A DNA stretch of 64,000 nt from an uncultured Chitinophagaceae bacterium (GCA_937907395.1 CALCII010000016.1:62001-126000); one strand, 5' to 3'; counted from the first letter of the stretch, positions 18,195 to 26,503 are shown. The notes: generated from the sequence alone by a model not told the origin. Numbers and translations: made by a program.

Positions 18195-18593
18195 ATGGCA
18201 CGATTATTTGATGCAGATAGTACTTTGAAACGGCTCCGCAACCGCTACCGGCTGGTGGTGATGAACGATGATACGTATGAAGAGGTGGTTACATTCAAGC
18301 TTTCCCGCCTGAGTGTTTATATTACTATGAGCACCATTTTTGTGCTGTTGGTGGGTTTAACTGTAGCGCTGATTACCTTCACTAACCTGAAGTATTATTT
18401 GCCCGGCTATGGTACCCAAACCCAGCGAAAGGAACTGATCCAGTATAAAACGAAGATCGATTCACTGGAACGGTCCATGCAGTACAAAGACCAATACCTG
18501 GAGAACCTGAAAAAAGTATTATCAGGCGATTTGAAAAATATGCCCGATACCGCCACTCTGGAAATTCCGGAAGTGGAACAAAGCCGACAATAA
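18195..18593 (+). CDS. Membrane-anchored coiled-coil protein resembling the N terminus of an M23 peptidase
   Basis: 132 residues. The N-terminal cytoplasmic segment (RLRNRYRLVVMNDDTYEEV), a single TM helix (about 45-68) and a following LPGYGTQTQRKEL plus coiled coil resemble the start of the M23 metallopeptidases usually encoded at this position next to sprE/porW and bactofilin. The HxxxD/HxH zinc-binding LytM domain is absent: the frame stops at 18591-18593 and bactofilin starts 10 bases later, so no downstream remnant exists. It may act as a membrane scaffold for bactofilin. The homology statement comes from memory of the family. Confidence 0.65.
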   Translation: MARLFDADSTLKRLRNRYRLVVMNDDTYEEVVTFKLSRLSVYITMSTIFVLLVGLTVALITFTNLKYYLPGYGTQTQRKELIQYKTKIDSLERSMQYKDQYLENLKKVLSGDLKNMPDTATLEIPEVEQSRQ

Positions 18594-18603
18594 ATCCTTG
18601 TAT

Positions 18604-19020
18604 ATGTTTTCAAACAAATCCAACACAACTGTAAAAGAAACAGCCTCCACAGGTATTGCCACGATTATTGCGGCCGGTACCGAGATACGTGGACATATTG
18701 AAAGCAAAGGTGATATAAGGGTGGATGGGACCCTGGTGGGTAACCTGCAAACATCTTCCAAAGTACTGGTGGGCCCATCTGGCTTTATACAGGGCGATGT
18801 GGATGCTGCACAGGCCGAAGTACTGGGCCGCATTACCGGTAATGTGAAAGTTGCCGAACTGCTGTGCCTGAAAAATAACTGCGAAGTGAATGGTAATATT
18901 TTTACCGGACAATTGCAGGTAGATGCCACGGCTTCGTTTAATGGTGAGTGTCATATGGGCGCCAATGTGGTGGCTATTAAAAACGAAACCGGCAATGTGT
19001 CCTCAGCTTTCCAGGGATAA
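18604..19020 (+). CDS. Bactofilin (polymer-forming cytoskeletal protein)
   Basis: 138 residues. A short unstructured N terminus is followed by a right-handed beta-helix with Gly-Asp-Ile/Val rungs (GTEIRGHIESKGDIRVDGTL, QGDVDAAQAEVLGRITGNV), the hallmark of bactofilins, which form filaments near the membrane. I place the start at ATG 18604 rather than TTG 18598. Together with the preceding membrane protein it probably forms a scaffold that organises wall synthesis. The 3' end overlaps the likely AtpZ start by 26 bases. Confidence 0.9.
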   Translation: MFSNKSNTTVKETASTGIATIIAAGTEIRGHIESKGDIRVDGTLVGNLQTSSKVLVGPSGFIQGDVDAAQAEVLGRITGNVKVAELLCLKNNCEVNGNIFTGQLQVDATASFNGECHMGANVVAIKNETGNVSSAFQG

Positions 19021-19231
19021 AAAGCCCAACCGGAGCAATGCTTCTTATCTAATGCAGTATGCCGGACTGGGCATGCAATTACTGGCCATTCTGGGCATAA
19101 CCGTATGGCTGGGTTTGAAAGCCGATCAATGGTTGAAGCTGAATTTTCCCTTACTTGCATGGTTGTTACCGGTGCTGGCATTAACCGGAATGTTTATCAG
19201 AATTTTTAAAGACACGTCGAAAAAACAATGA
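18995..19231 (+). CDS. AtpZ/AtpI-family membrane protein
   Basis: Two-TM protein of the AtpZ (ATPase gene 1) family: MQYAGLGMQLLAILGITVWLG and a second helix around LAWLLPVLALTGMFI. Members usually precede the F0F1 ATP synthase operon and help c-ring assembly or Mg/Ca handling. I choose ATG 18995 (78 residues); an in-frame ATG at 18923 would add 24 residues unlike the family. The next gene overlaps by 4 bases. No ATP synthase subunit gene follows in this window, which is unusual. Confidence 0.78.
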   Translation: MCPQLSRDKKPNRSNASYLMQYAGLGMQLLAILGITVWLGLKADQWLKLNFPLLAWLLPVLALTGMFIRIFKDTSKKQ

Positions 19232-19632
19232 GTCAGTCAAACAGGAAATTATACGCACCTCTTTTTTTAATTTTTATTGTTTTCAATACACTGTTTATTA
19301 CAGGAAGAACCATGTTCGAAAACAGGGGCTTTAACAGGGAAGTGCTCATTGTGGGCAACCTTATTTTGTTCCTGGTAACATTTGCTTCTTTATTTGTACA
19401 CATCCGTGGTTTCTTACATAAAAATGTGAATGCGTTTTTACGCAGTGTGTATACTTCGCTGTTGATTAAAATGTTTGCTTGTGTGGCGGCTGTTATTATT
19501 TATGCTGTGCTTGCAAAAGACAATCTCAACAAACCCGCTTTGTTTGTGTGCATGGGTTTGTATTTCGTGTATACGTTTGTGGAAATACGCATTATTTTCC
19601 GTTTGCTGAAGCAAAGTAAAAACAATGAGTAA
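19228..19632 (+). CDS. Four-TM protein of the AtpZ-associated type
   Basis: 134 residues with four predicted TM helices (about 9-28, 37-57, 73-93, 100-120) and charged ends. No catalytic motif. In Bacteroidota a hypothetical protein of this size usually lies between atpZ and atpB, and this gene overlaps atpZ by 4 bases, so it is probably that protein. Function unknown. It also overlaps the SprT-like gene downstream by 8 bases. Confidence 0.65.
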   Translation: MSQSNRKLYAPLFLIFIVFNTLFITGRTMFENRGFNREVLIVGNLILFLVTFASLFVHIRGFLHKNVNAFLRSVYTSLLIKMFACVAAVIIYAVLAKDNLNKPALFVCMGLYFVYTFVEIRIIFRLLKQSKNNE

Positions 19633-20254
19633 GAAAGAAGTTCCGCTTCATGCATTGTCTCATTATCTTCCCGAAGGTGCATTGGATCCTGTACTGGAGT
19701 ACCTGCACCGCTACCACATTCATTTAACCATTACTAAAGAACGGAACAGTGTATTGGGCGATTACCGTCATGCTGCAAACCAGAAGAATCATCGCATCAG
19801 TGTTAATGGCAATCTCAATAAATATGCATTCCTGGTAACCCTACTTCATGAAATGGCACACCTGCTGGCTTTTGAATTGTATGGCCACCGTATTGCTCCA
19901 CATGGTACAGAGTGGAAGAACGAATACAGTAAAGTGCTGGCGCAGTTCCTGCTTAAGAAAATTTTTCCTGCCGATGTGGAGAAAGCCTTGCTGAAATCCA
20001 TCCGTAATCCATCGGCCACCAGTTGTGGGGAAGAACATCTCATTCGTGTGTTGAAGAATTATGATGCACGTAAAGATGGGATAGTGCTCATTGAAGAACT
20101 GAAAGAAGGAGAGTTGTTTGTGCTGAAAGACAAACGGGTATTCCGCAAGGGAGAAAAACTTCGCAAACGCCATAAAGCACTGGATGTAAAGAACGGGGCA
20201 GTATACCTGTTCAGTGCTGTGTATGAAGTGGAACGGTATGAAGTAAAGAACTGA
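19625..20254 (+). CDS. SprT-like zinc metallopeptidase-fold protein
   Basis: 209 residues. The SprT-type zinc motif HEMAHLLAFE is followed about 15 residues later by APHGTEWK with the third His, as in SprT/SPRTN proteins. No obvious zinc ribbon follows; instead there is a single Cys (TSCGEEH) and a basic C-terminal part. Role unknown in bacteria; eukaryotic relatives digest DNA-protein crosslinks. The start overlaps the preceding 4-TM gene, and the stop abuts the opposing GNAT stop with no spacer. Confidence 0.82.
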   Translation: MSKKEVPLHALSHYLPEGALDPVLEYLHRYHIHLTITKERNSVLGDYRHAANQKNHRISVNGNLNKYAFLVTLLHEMAHLLAFELYGHRIAPHGTEWKNEYSKVLAQFLLKKIFPADVEKALLKSIRNPSATSCGEEHLIRVLKNYDARKDGIVLIEELKEGELFVLKDKRVFRKGEKLRKRHKALDVKNGAVYLFSAVYEVERYEVKN

Positions 20255-20731
20255 TCAGATTTGTTTGATCATCCACCTGTCGCAACCAAAATGGCCACTG
20301 TTGCCCAATGGTCCTTCCAGATAGGTAAATCCAAATTGTTCATAAGCTTTTAATGCCAGGTGAAGTTCAGGCATGGTTTCCAGATACACTTGTTGGTAAC
20401 CGTTAGCCTTTGCCCAATCGAGGCATTGTTGGATGAGTTGCCGTCCAATTCCTTTTCCTCTAGCCTTTTTATGCAGGTACATTTTCACCAGTTCGCAGGT
20501 ACCAGTGGGTAAACCTTCTGTTGGGAAAATACCGCCACCGCCGAGCAGGGTTCCGTTCTCCTCGGCTACATAGTAAAAACTGCCGGGTGTTTGAAACAGG
20601 TCATACAACGCATCGGTTGTTGCATCATAGTACACCGTGCCGGGTTTATTGGCGCCAAACTCGGTGAGCGCCTCCCGGATGATGATGGCAAGGGCTGCAT
20701 TATCTTTTGCTTCTATGGGGCGGATGAGCAT
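20255..20731 (-). CDS. GNAT family N-acetyltransferase
   Basis: 158 residues. Acetyl-CoA-binding motif A is KARGKGIGRQLIQQC with the R/QxxGxG/A signature; GGGGIFP precedes it. The C-terminal YEQFGFTYLEGPLG is typical of motif B. Substrate cannot be read from the sequence. The 3' end directly touches the SprT-like gene, so neither has room for a private terminator. Confidence 0.88.
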   Translation of the reverse strand: MLIRPIEAKDNAALAIIIREALTEFGANKPGTVYYDATTDALYDLFQTPGSFYYVAEENGTLLGGGGIFPTEGLPTGTCELVKMYLHKKARGKGIGRQLIQQCLDWAKANGYQQVYLETMPELHLALKAYEQFGFTYLEGPLGNSGHFGCDRWMIKQI

Positions 20732-20826
20732 GAGGCAAAGGTAGGGAGTGGGTGTGGATGTGGGGGAAGGTTGTTGAAAGGGTGTGGATGATGTCTGCTC
20801 ACCTGAAAGGTGACAGCCATCAAGTA

Positions 20827-21227
20827 TTATTCATCACTTGGTTCTTTAATAACCGGTACTTTGGATGAAATTTTTCTATAAAAACCGTCTGCAAAAACCC
20901 CGTGCCCAAATCCGCACCCAAAGTTTAAGTCAGATTGCTTTTGCACAACAATAATTCCTTTGTTGCTAAAAAAGAAAGTTATTTTACAGGTACTATCACT
21001 TTCAGGAATGAATTCGGCAATATTTTTTTTAAATAGTAATGTGTCCCAAATTGTCCCTGAGTTATAACTGGGGGCTCCTTTGTTTACATAAAGAGTTAAA
21101 ACGATACATGTGTCGTTAATGGGCTTAACATTAAGATCACCCCAATAACCATATGTTTCACCACCTTTTGTTGACCTAAAATAAAAATAGGACTAGCAAT
21201 TAATATGCTTAATAAAAGATTTTTCAA
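20827..21227 (-). pseudogene. Small secreted protein with a single-base frameshift
   Basis: Not a continuous frame, but both parts read as protein. A TTG at 21225-21227 opens a clean signal peptide (MKNLLLSILIASPIFILGQQ). One base too few in the A4 run at 21166-21169 (T4 on the plus strand) then switches to the frame that runs to TAA at 20827-20829. With one A restored the product would be 133 residues, with two Cys in the body (NDTCIVLT, DSTCKITFF) and a third in FGCGFGHGVFADGFYRK. I do not recognise the family. It is either a sequencing or assembly error in a homopolymer or a recent pseudogene. Confidence 0.7.
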
Positions 21228-21280
21228 ACGGAATCTATATTTACTTAGTAAGTAAAATCTCGTTACGCAAAAGTAAGATT

Positions 21281-21302
21281 AGAACTTATATATATAAGTT
21301 CT
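21281..21302. repeat. Perfect 22-bp A/T-rich palindrome
   Basis: AGAACTTATAT followed by its exact reverse complement, between the MuiA-like gene end and the frameshifted gene start. A second small hairpin (21302-21317) follows. May end transcription of the MuiA-like gene or act as an operator; no T-run decides it. Confidence 0.6.
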
Positions 21303-21327
21303 GATTTTCAGAAATCAATATTATTCC

Positions 21328-23214
21328 CTAATCCAACTGCACCGTCTTATCCTTTGGATATTTTACTTCATACTTAAAGTTGAGTTTGGTTTCTTTTTTG
21401 GACTCCAGTTTTAACTGCCATGTGAGTTTTTGAGTATCGTCTTCCAGTTTGGCGCCTTCGTATTTTGTGTTCTGTACTTCTATTTCTTTTTGTGTGGAAA
21501 TGGGCAACTGGTCTTCCACTACAATACTGATGGGCTCCTGTTTATTGTTTCGTATGGTGATTTCATACTGTCGGGTATCAGTTTTATTATTACCTATGAA
21601 TTTTTTGGAACTGTATTCTTTCAGTAACGTGCGTTTAACCACCACGCCTTTGTCTTTACCCAGCGACAGGTTCAATGTGTCACCGGCGTTGCTTACATCC
21701 AGCAGGGATTTGCCAAGAAATGTACTTTCAAAAAACAGATTGGCTTCACCGGGCAACAGGTTCAACTCCTGCCAGTTAATAATCCTGGCAGTGAGGTAGG
21801 CACTGGGATCCAGCTTGGGTGCGGTGTAGTATTCATACATTGCATCAATTTCATAACTGCTCAGGTCCACCGTAATATTTTTTCCATTATTCATTACTGT
21901 ATAGGGGTCTTCAATTTCATAAATGGTGGTGGTGGGCTGGTAAAGGGTGGAAGTGTTGACTCCGTTTTCGGTTTTCTTTTTCCGGTAAGTTGTTTTGTCG
22001 GTTGAGCCAGGTTCAAAATCTCCCGAGGCAGTGCCATAGCCAACCACTACAACTTCCTGCAGCGACTGACTTGCCGGACTCATGGGAACGGTGGCATAAG
22101 TACCTGTATTCGTTGGGAATTCCCGGCTTTCGTAACCCACATAGTTTACAACAATAGTTTGCACTCCGGAGTTATTTGTGCTTAAGGTAAAATCTCCATT
22201 TGTATTTGAGACAGTACCAATGGAAGTTCCTTTGATCATAATGGTAGCTCCTGATAACGGAGTTCCGTTATTGTCAACCACTCTGCCTGTGATTTGATTA
22301 CCCGTGTAACTGACAACACCACGAATCTGCACATTTGTATTGCCATATGCAGATGTGAGATAACGCAGATACCACGGGCTTAATGTGGGTTTAGTCCCGT
22401 TTTCATTGGGATTTCCGGTAGAAAGGAAGAGTTTTACATCTTTCCAGTCTTCACCACTGCTTTGTTTGATAGTTGCTTTTACCTGCAGGTCAATAGGACT
22501 GGTAATGTTTTTAACCCGTATATCATAAGTAGGAAACCAGTTTGCATTTTTAACGAGGTAAGTGATCACTACATTGCTCTGTGTATTTTGTTTGCAATTA
22601 ACCGTAACAATAATTTCGCTGGTGGATATATCTTTCTTTTGATTCAACTCGGTTAACTGCCGGTTGATTTTTCCCATATCGGTTTCCATCTTTTTTATCA
22701 CCCGTTTCACTTCCATTTGTCTCTGGTACACTTCTGCCAAACGCTGCCGCTGAAAGTCTACCGCTTCTTTCAGATCAAGAGCTTTTAACCCGGTATTGGC
22801 ACCGGCAATCTCCTGGTTCTTTTTCAACATTTCTTCTTCCTGTTCATATACTTTCAGCAGATTCCTTTGCTCATCTATTTTATTCTGTAATTCTTCTTTC
22901 TGATTTTCCAGTACTTTGATTTCTTCCTGCTTCTGCTGTTCTTTCATGAAGTTGAGCTGGTGCGATACACCAAGTACCACCATGTTCCCATCGGCTTTCA
23001 CCTGGATGCTTTGTTTCTCAATGTTGGGAGAAATGTTGGAGAAAGTGAGCTCATATTTGCCCGGCGCCAGCAACAGTTTGCTGCTGCGTTCCACCTGTGC
23101 TCCTTCGAGGAATACGGTTACTTTGTCGATTTTTGATTCAACTGTTTTTTTCGTTTGCGCATGGACATTTGGAATAAGAACAAGAGCAAGCAGGAGCGAA
23201 AGCAGTGATTTCAT
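21328..23214 (-). CDS. MuiA-like DUF4139 protein with an inserted carboxypeptidase-regulatory-like domain
   Basis: 628 residues, exported (leader ends in VHAQ). The N-terminal DUF4140 part (KVTVFLEGAQVERSSKLLL), a long coiled coil (about 90-195) and the DUF4139 part (GEDWKDVKLFLSTGNP, then C-terminal LNFKYEVKYP) identify a mucoidy-inhibitor-A-like protein. Inside DUF4139, residues about 307-375 form a CarboxypepD_reg-like beta-sandwich, followed by SLQEVVVVGYG (384-394), the signature that links this domain to the plug in SusC receptors. No receptor plug or barrel follows; DUF4139 resumes. Function unknown. Confidence 0.85.
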   Translation of the reverse strand: MKSLLSLLLALVLIPNVHAQTKKTVESKIDKVTVFLEGAQVERSSKLLLAPGKYELTFSNISPNIEKQSIQVKADGNMVVLGVSHQLNFMKEQQKQEEIKVLENQKEELQNKIDEQRNLLKVYEQEEEMLKKNQEIAGANTGLKALDLKEAVDFQRQRLAEVYQRQMEVKRVIKKMETDMGKINRQLTELNQKKDISTSEIIVTVNCKQNTQSNVVITYLVKNANWFPTYDIRVKNITSPIDLQVKATIKQSSGEDWKDVKLFLSTGNPNENGTKPTLSPWYLRYLTSAYGNTNVQIRGVVSYTGNQITGRVVDNNGTPLSGATIMIKGTSIGTVSNTNGDFTLSTNNSGVQTIVVNYVGYESREFPTNTGTYATVPMSPASQSLQEVVVVGYGTASGDFEPGSTDKTTYRKKKTENGVNTSTLYQPTTTIYEIEDPYTVMNNGKNITVDLSSYEIDAMYEYYTAPKLDPSAYLTARIINWQELNLLPGEANLFFESTFLGKSLLDVSNAGDTLNLSLGKDKGVVVKRTLLKEYSSKKFIGNNKTDTRQYEITIRNNKQEPISIVVEDQLPISTQKEIEVQNTKYEGAKLEDDTQKLTWQLKLESKKETKLNFKYEVKYPKDKTVQLD

Positions 23215-23257
23215 AAAAGCAAATTTAAAAGTGAAATAGTTGGCTGTATAAAATTAG

Positions 23258-23287
23258 ACAAGCAGCAAGTAATAACCTGCTGCTTGT
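23258..23287 (-). terminator. Hairpin after the small barrel gene
   Basis: Perfect 10-bp inverted repeat (23258-23267 / 23278-23287) just past the minus-strand gene at 23321. The U-tract on the minus strand is weak (TCTAATTTT). Confidence 0.55.
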
Positions 23288-23320
23288 ACAATTCATTTTT
23301 TAAATAATCAATCGTCAATC

Positions 23321-23923
23321 TCAATATTCCCCCTCATCCGTTGCATATTTCCCTCCGCCAATTACAATACCCAGCTTCAATCCAATGTAGTTGTTGTTGA
23401 TGCCCTGTGTTTTGCCCACCATATTATATTCCACTGCTGCTTTGAGATGCCATACGTCTACTCCTGCACGCACTACACCACCAAAACGGGTGGCCGCCGG
23501 CAGTTTCACAAACTGGTTGTCGGTTGTGCTGATTTCGGCTGTTACAAGATTGTAAATACCCCCGCCAGCACCAATAAAAGGGCGAACGGTTGATTGGGTG
23601 AAGAAGTAATCTACTGTGGGAACAAAAGACAGTCCAAGTCCGGCTTTACCGCTGAAGGCATTACCATTCACATCCACATAACCCCTTGCCATAGCCGTAG
23701 CTTCCATGCGAAGTCCTACAGATACCTGGTCGGTAATATTATACTTCGGTTCCATGAATAGGAGTACGCCGGCCTTGCTCCCTTTTCCGGAGGGACGGGC
23801 CCAGCCCATACCGCCATCCACACGCCAGGGTTTGAAGTTGCGTTCGGTTTCATCTTGTGCAAAAGAATTGAGGGTAGAGCTGACAAAAAGAGCAGCGAGA
23901 AAAAAGCGGATGATGGTTGTCAT
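23321..23923 (-). CDS. Outer membrane beta-barrel-like protein
   Basis: 200 residues from ATG 23923; an in-frame ATG at 23965 would add 14 charged residues ahead of the signal peptide and is less likely. The leader ends in SFAQ. The rest alternates Gly/aromatic-rich strands (GGMGWARPSGKG, RPFIGAGGGIYNL, FGGVVRAGVDVWHLKAAVEYN, NNYIGLKLGIVIGGG), typical of small 8-stranded barrels. No specific family recognised. Upstream lies a 21-bp tandem repeat region. Confidence 0.7.
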   Translation of the reverse strand: MTTIIRFFLAALFVSSTLNSFAQDETERNFKPWRVDGGMGWARPSGKGSKAGVLLFMEPKYNITDQVSVGLRMEATAMARGYVDVNGNAFSGKAGLGLSFVPTVDYFFTQSTVRPFIGAGGGIYNLVTAEISTTDNQFVKLPAATRFGGVVRAGVDVWHLKAAVEYNMVGKTQGINNNYIGLKLGIVIGGGKYATDEGEY

Positions 23924-24047
23924 ATATGGGTTTTTGATTTTGTATACTTTCAATGAACGTGCCATACTGGTTATTATGATCTGTGTAAATGGTAAAAAAA
24001 ACTTAATGCTGCTATTGGATTATTTAAGAATGTTTGAAAGGGCATGT

Positions 24048-24211
24048 TTCGACAGGCTCAACATGACAAACGACAGGCTCAACATGACAAACGACAGGCT
24101 CAACATGACAAACGCCAAACTCAACATGACAAATCATAAGCCAATAATTATTTTCATTTCAATCGATTCGATGTTATGTATAAAGCGAAATGTCAGCCTG
24201 AGCCTGTCGAA
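24048..24211. repeat. REP-like element: inverted 21-mers enclosing a tandem array
   Basis: TTCGACAGGCTCAACATGAC-A at 24048-24068 recurs inverted at 24191-24211 (18 of 21 positions complementary; the changed triplet is ACA against GGC). The two could form a long-range stem. The unit resembles the CTTCGACAGGCTCA words scattered as interspersed palindromes in many bacterial genomes. Confidence 0.7.
24050..24133. repeat. 21-bp tandem repeat, four copies
   Basis: Units at 24050-24070, 24071-24091 and 24092-24112 are identical (CGACAGGCTCAACATGACAA plus A); the fourth at 24113-24133 differs at four positions near its start. There are no spacers. The array sits between the sucC 3' end and the upstream side of the barrel gene; the 372-base stretch 23966-24337 holds nothing else but this element and the sucC terminator. 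Confidence 0.95.
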
Positions 24212-24288
24212 GGCGGTTCGGGATAACAATTACGATATCCGTTTCCCATGGTTCCGGCGATTAAGTTGCAAAAAAGAACGGATAAAAA

Positions 24289-24310
24289 AAGCCTCTTTTG
24301 CAAGAGGCTT
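24289..24310 (-). terminator. Intrinsic terminator of sucC
   Basis: 9-bp stem (24289-24297 / 24302-24310) with a 4-base loop; on the minus strand it is followed by a run of seven T. Confidence 0.88.
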
Positions 24311-24337
24311 CTTCGGTTATGCGTTTGGGAAAGAAAA

Positions 24338-25549
24338 TTAGGCAACAGCTTGTTTCACCAGTTCAGCTGCTTCGCTGAGCTGGATTGCACTTTGTACTTT
24401 CAATCCGCTTTCGTCAATCAGTTTTTTCGCTTCTTCTGCATTGGTTCCCTGTAATCGTACAATGATGGGAACAGGGATATTGCCGATTGTTTTGTATGCT
24501 TCAATCACACCAGCTGCCACACGGTCGCAACGGACAATGCCACCAAAGATGTTAATGAGGATTGCTTTTACATTCGGGTCTTTCAGAATGATTTTGAAAC
24601 CGGCTTCCACTGTTTGTGCATTGGCAGTACCACCCACATCCAGGAAGTTGGCAGGTTCACCACCGCTCAGTTTAATCATATCCATAGTAGCCATGGCCAA
24701 ACCGGCACCGTTCACCATACAACCCACATTGCCATCCAGTTTGATGAAGTTGAGGTTGAATTGCCCGGCCTCCACTTCTGTAGGATCTTCTTCCGTTACA
24801 TCTCTCATAGCAGCCACATCTGCATGGCGGAGTAATGCATTGTCATCTACATTCATTTTACAGTCAACTGCCACAATCTTATCATCAGCTGCTTTAAACA
24901 GCGGGTTGATTTCAAGCATGCTGCAATCGAGCCCTACGTATGCATTATAAAGGTTGGTTACAAACTTCACACAGTTTTTAAATGCTTCACCACTGAGTCC
25001 GAGGTTGAATGCAATTTTGCGTGCCTGGTAAGGAAGCAATCCGCCGGAAGGGTGTACCCATTCTTTAAAGATTTTTTCGGGTGTGTTATGTGCTACGTCT
25101 TCAATGTTCATACCACCTTCGGTACTGTACATGATTACGTTTTGTTTCTTCGTGCGGTCGAGCAGGATGGATAAGTAAAATTCTTTGCGTTCGGTGGGTC
25201 CATCATAATACATGTCTTGTGCCACCAGAATTTTGTTCACCACTTTACCGGCAGGTCCTGTTTGCAACGTCACCAGTGTGCCACCCAGGATTCCTTTTGC
25301 AAACTCGGTGATTTGCTCAATATTTTTAGCCACTTTCACACCATTGATTCCACTTTCCTTGATCGTTCCTTTACCACGTCCACCTGCATGGATCTGGGCT
25401 TTCACAACTGCAAAACTGTTTCCTGTCTGATTTTTGATCTGGCGGTATGCTTCTTCGGCTTCATGAACAGTGCTGCAGGCAATGCCTTCCTGTGCGGGTA
25501 CATTGTATTTTTTCAGCAACTCTTTAGCCTGGTATTCGTGGAGATTCAT
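24338..25549 (-). CDS. sucC: Succinyl-CoA synthetase beta subunit (ADP-forming)
   Basis: 403 residues, normal length. N-terminal ATP-grasp domain (MNLHEYQAKELLKKYNVP, KAQIHAGGRGKG for nucleotide binding) and C-terminal ligase domain with GGEPANFLDVGGTAN and NIFGGIVRCD. Makes succinate and ATP/GTP from succinyl-CoA in the TCA cycle together with SucD. sucD is not adjacent, so the two subunits are encoded apart, as often seen in Bacteroidota. A clean terminator follows the stop, and punA is divergent. Confidence 0.96.
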   Translation of the reverse strand: MNLHEYQAKELLKKYNVPAQEGIACSTVHEAEEAYRQIKNQTGNSFAVVKAQIHAGGRGKGTIKESGINGVKVAKNIEQITEFAKGILGGTLVTLQTGPAGKVVNKILVAQDMYYDGPTERKEFYLSILLDRTKKQNVIMYSTEGGMNIEDVAHNTPEKIFKEWVHPSGGLLPYQARKIAFNLGLSGEAFKNCVKFVTNLYNAYVGLDCSMLEINPLFKAADDKIVAVDCKMNVDDNALLRHADVAAMRDVTEEDPTEVEAGQFNLNFIKLDGNVGCMVNGAGLAMATMDMIKLSGGEPANFLDVGGTANAQTVEAGFKIILKDPNVKAILINIFGGIVRCDRVAAGVIEAYKTIGNIPVPIIVRLQGTNAEEAKKLIDESGLKVQSAIQLSEAAELVKQAVA

Positions 25550-25630
25550 ATACTAAAAAATTTTGGCGAAGATACTAATAAGACCGTTTAGCGCCTACTG
25601 ATTTATGCCGCTAATTCCACGTTTTTAAAC

Positions 25631-25662
25631 TTTGCTGCCGCTGACTGAAAAGCCTATATTTG
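25631..25662 (+). promoter_or_regulatory. Promoter of punA
   Basis: TTTG at 25631-25634, 20-base spacer, TATATTTG at 25655-25662: a full match to the Bacteroidota -33/-7 consensus. Predicted start of transcription is around 25667, leaving a leader of about 15 bases. Confidence 0.75.
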
Positions 25663-25681
25663 CCGACTTAATCTGAAAGCA

Positions 25682-26503
25682 ATGGATGATATTCTGAAGA
25701 AAATTGAAGAGACGGTTTCGTTTATCCGTACGCATTATAAAAAAGAGTCGGATGCAGGAGTGGTGCTGGGGAGCGGACTTGGACAGTTTACCAATGAACT
25801 GGAAGTGGAACATGAGATTCCTTATGATCAAATCCCGCATTTTCCGGTTTCAACAGTTGACGGGCACAAAGGGAAACTGGTGTTTGGTAAACTGGGGACG
25901 AAGAATGTAGTGGTGATGGCTGGTCGTTTTCATTTTTATGAAGGATACTCCATTCAGGAGGTGGTTTATCCCATCCGGGTTATGAAATACCTGGGTATTA
26001 AAGCACTGGTGCTGAGTAATGCTGCCGGTGGGGTGAATAAAGACCTGGGAGTAGGAGACCTGATGATTATTAAGGATCATATCAGCCAGTTCTCAGTGAA
26101 CCCGCTGATTGGTAAAAATGTAAAAGAACTGGGGCCCCGTTTCCCGGATATGAGCGAACCTTACAAGAAAGAGTATATCCGGAAAGCAAAAGACATTGCT
26201 GCCCGTTTGGATATAAAAGTGAAAGAGGGTGTATACGTGGCCGTTACCGGCCCAACGTTTGAGACACGTGCCGAGTACCAGATGATTCATGCCGTAGGGG
26301 GTGATGCTGTGGGTATGAGCACTGTGCCGGAAGTGATTGTGGCAGTTCATATGGGAATTCCGGTTTTTGCCATGAGTGTGATTACAGATGTGGGTTTAAT
26401 TGAAGAAGGTAATACGGTTTCGCATGAAGAAGTACTGCAAGCAGCAGCTGCTGCCGAACCGAAGATGACAGCGATTGTAAAAAACCTCTTGCTCGAAATT
26501 TAA
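25682..26503 (+). CDS. punA: Purine nucleoside phosphorylase (inosine/guanosine type)
   Basis: 273 residues, trimeric PNP class I type. Phosphate-binding GVVLGSGLGQF, the His loop RFHFYEGYS, LVLSNAAGGVN and the base-binding TGPTFETRAEY followed by DAVGMSTVPEV. It cleaves inosine and guanosine to the base and ribose-1-phosphate for purine salvage in the cytoplasm. It stands alone with its own consensus promoter, divergent from sucC; the putative porin gene follows after 69 bases. Confidence 0.95.
   Translation: MDDILKKIEETVSFIRTHYKKESDAGVVLGSGLGQFTNELEVEHEIPYDQIPHFPVSTVDGHKGKLVFGKLGTKNVVVMAGRFHFYEGYSIQEVVYPIRVMKYLGIKALVLSNAAGGVNKDLGVGDLMIIKDHISQFSVNPLIGKNVKELGPRFPDMSEPYKKEYIRKAKDIAARLDIKVKEGVYVAVTGPTFETRAEYQMIHAVGGDAVGMSTVPEVIVAVHMGIPVFAMSVITDVGLIEEGNTVSHEEVLQAAAAAEPKMTAIVKNLLLEI

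Noticed and set aside
24050..24133. Possible CRISPR array
   Set aside because: Units are directly joined with no spacers, and no cas gene is near.
23706..24341. Plus-strand open frame of 211 codons with DRLNMTN repeats
   Set aside because: It runs antisense over the barrel gene and through the 21-bp tandem repeat; the protein repeat is only the DNA repeat read in frame.
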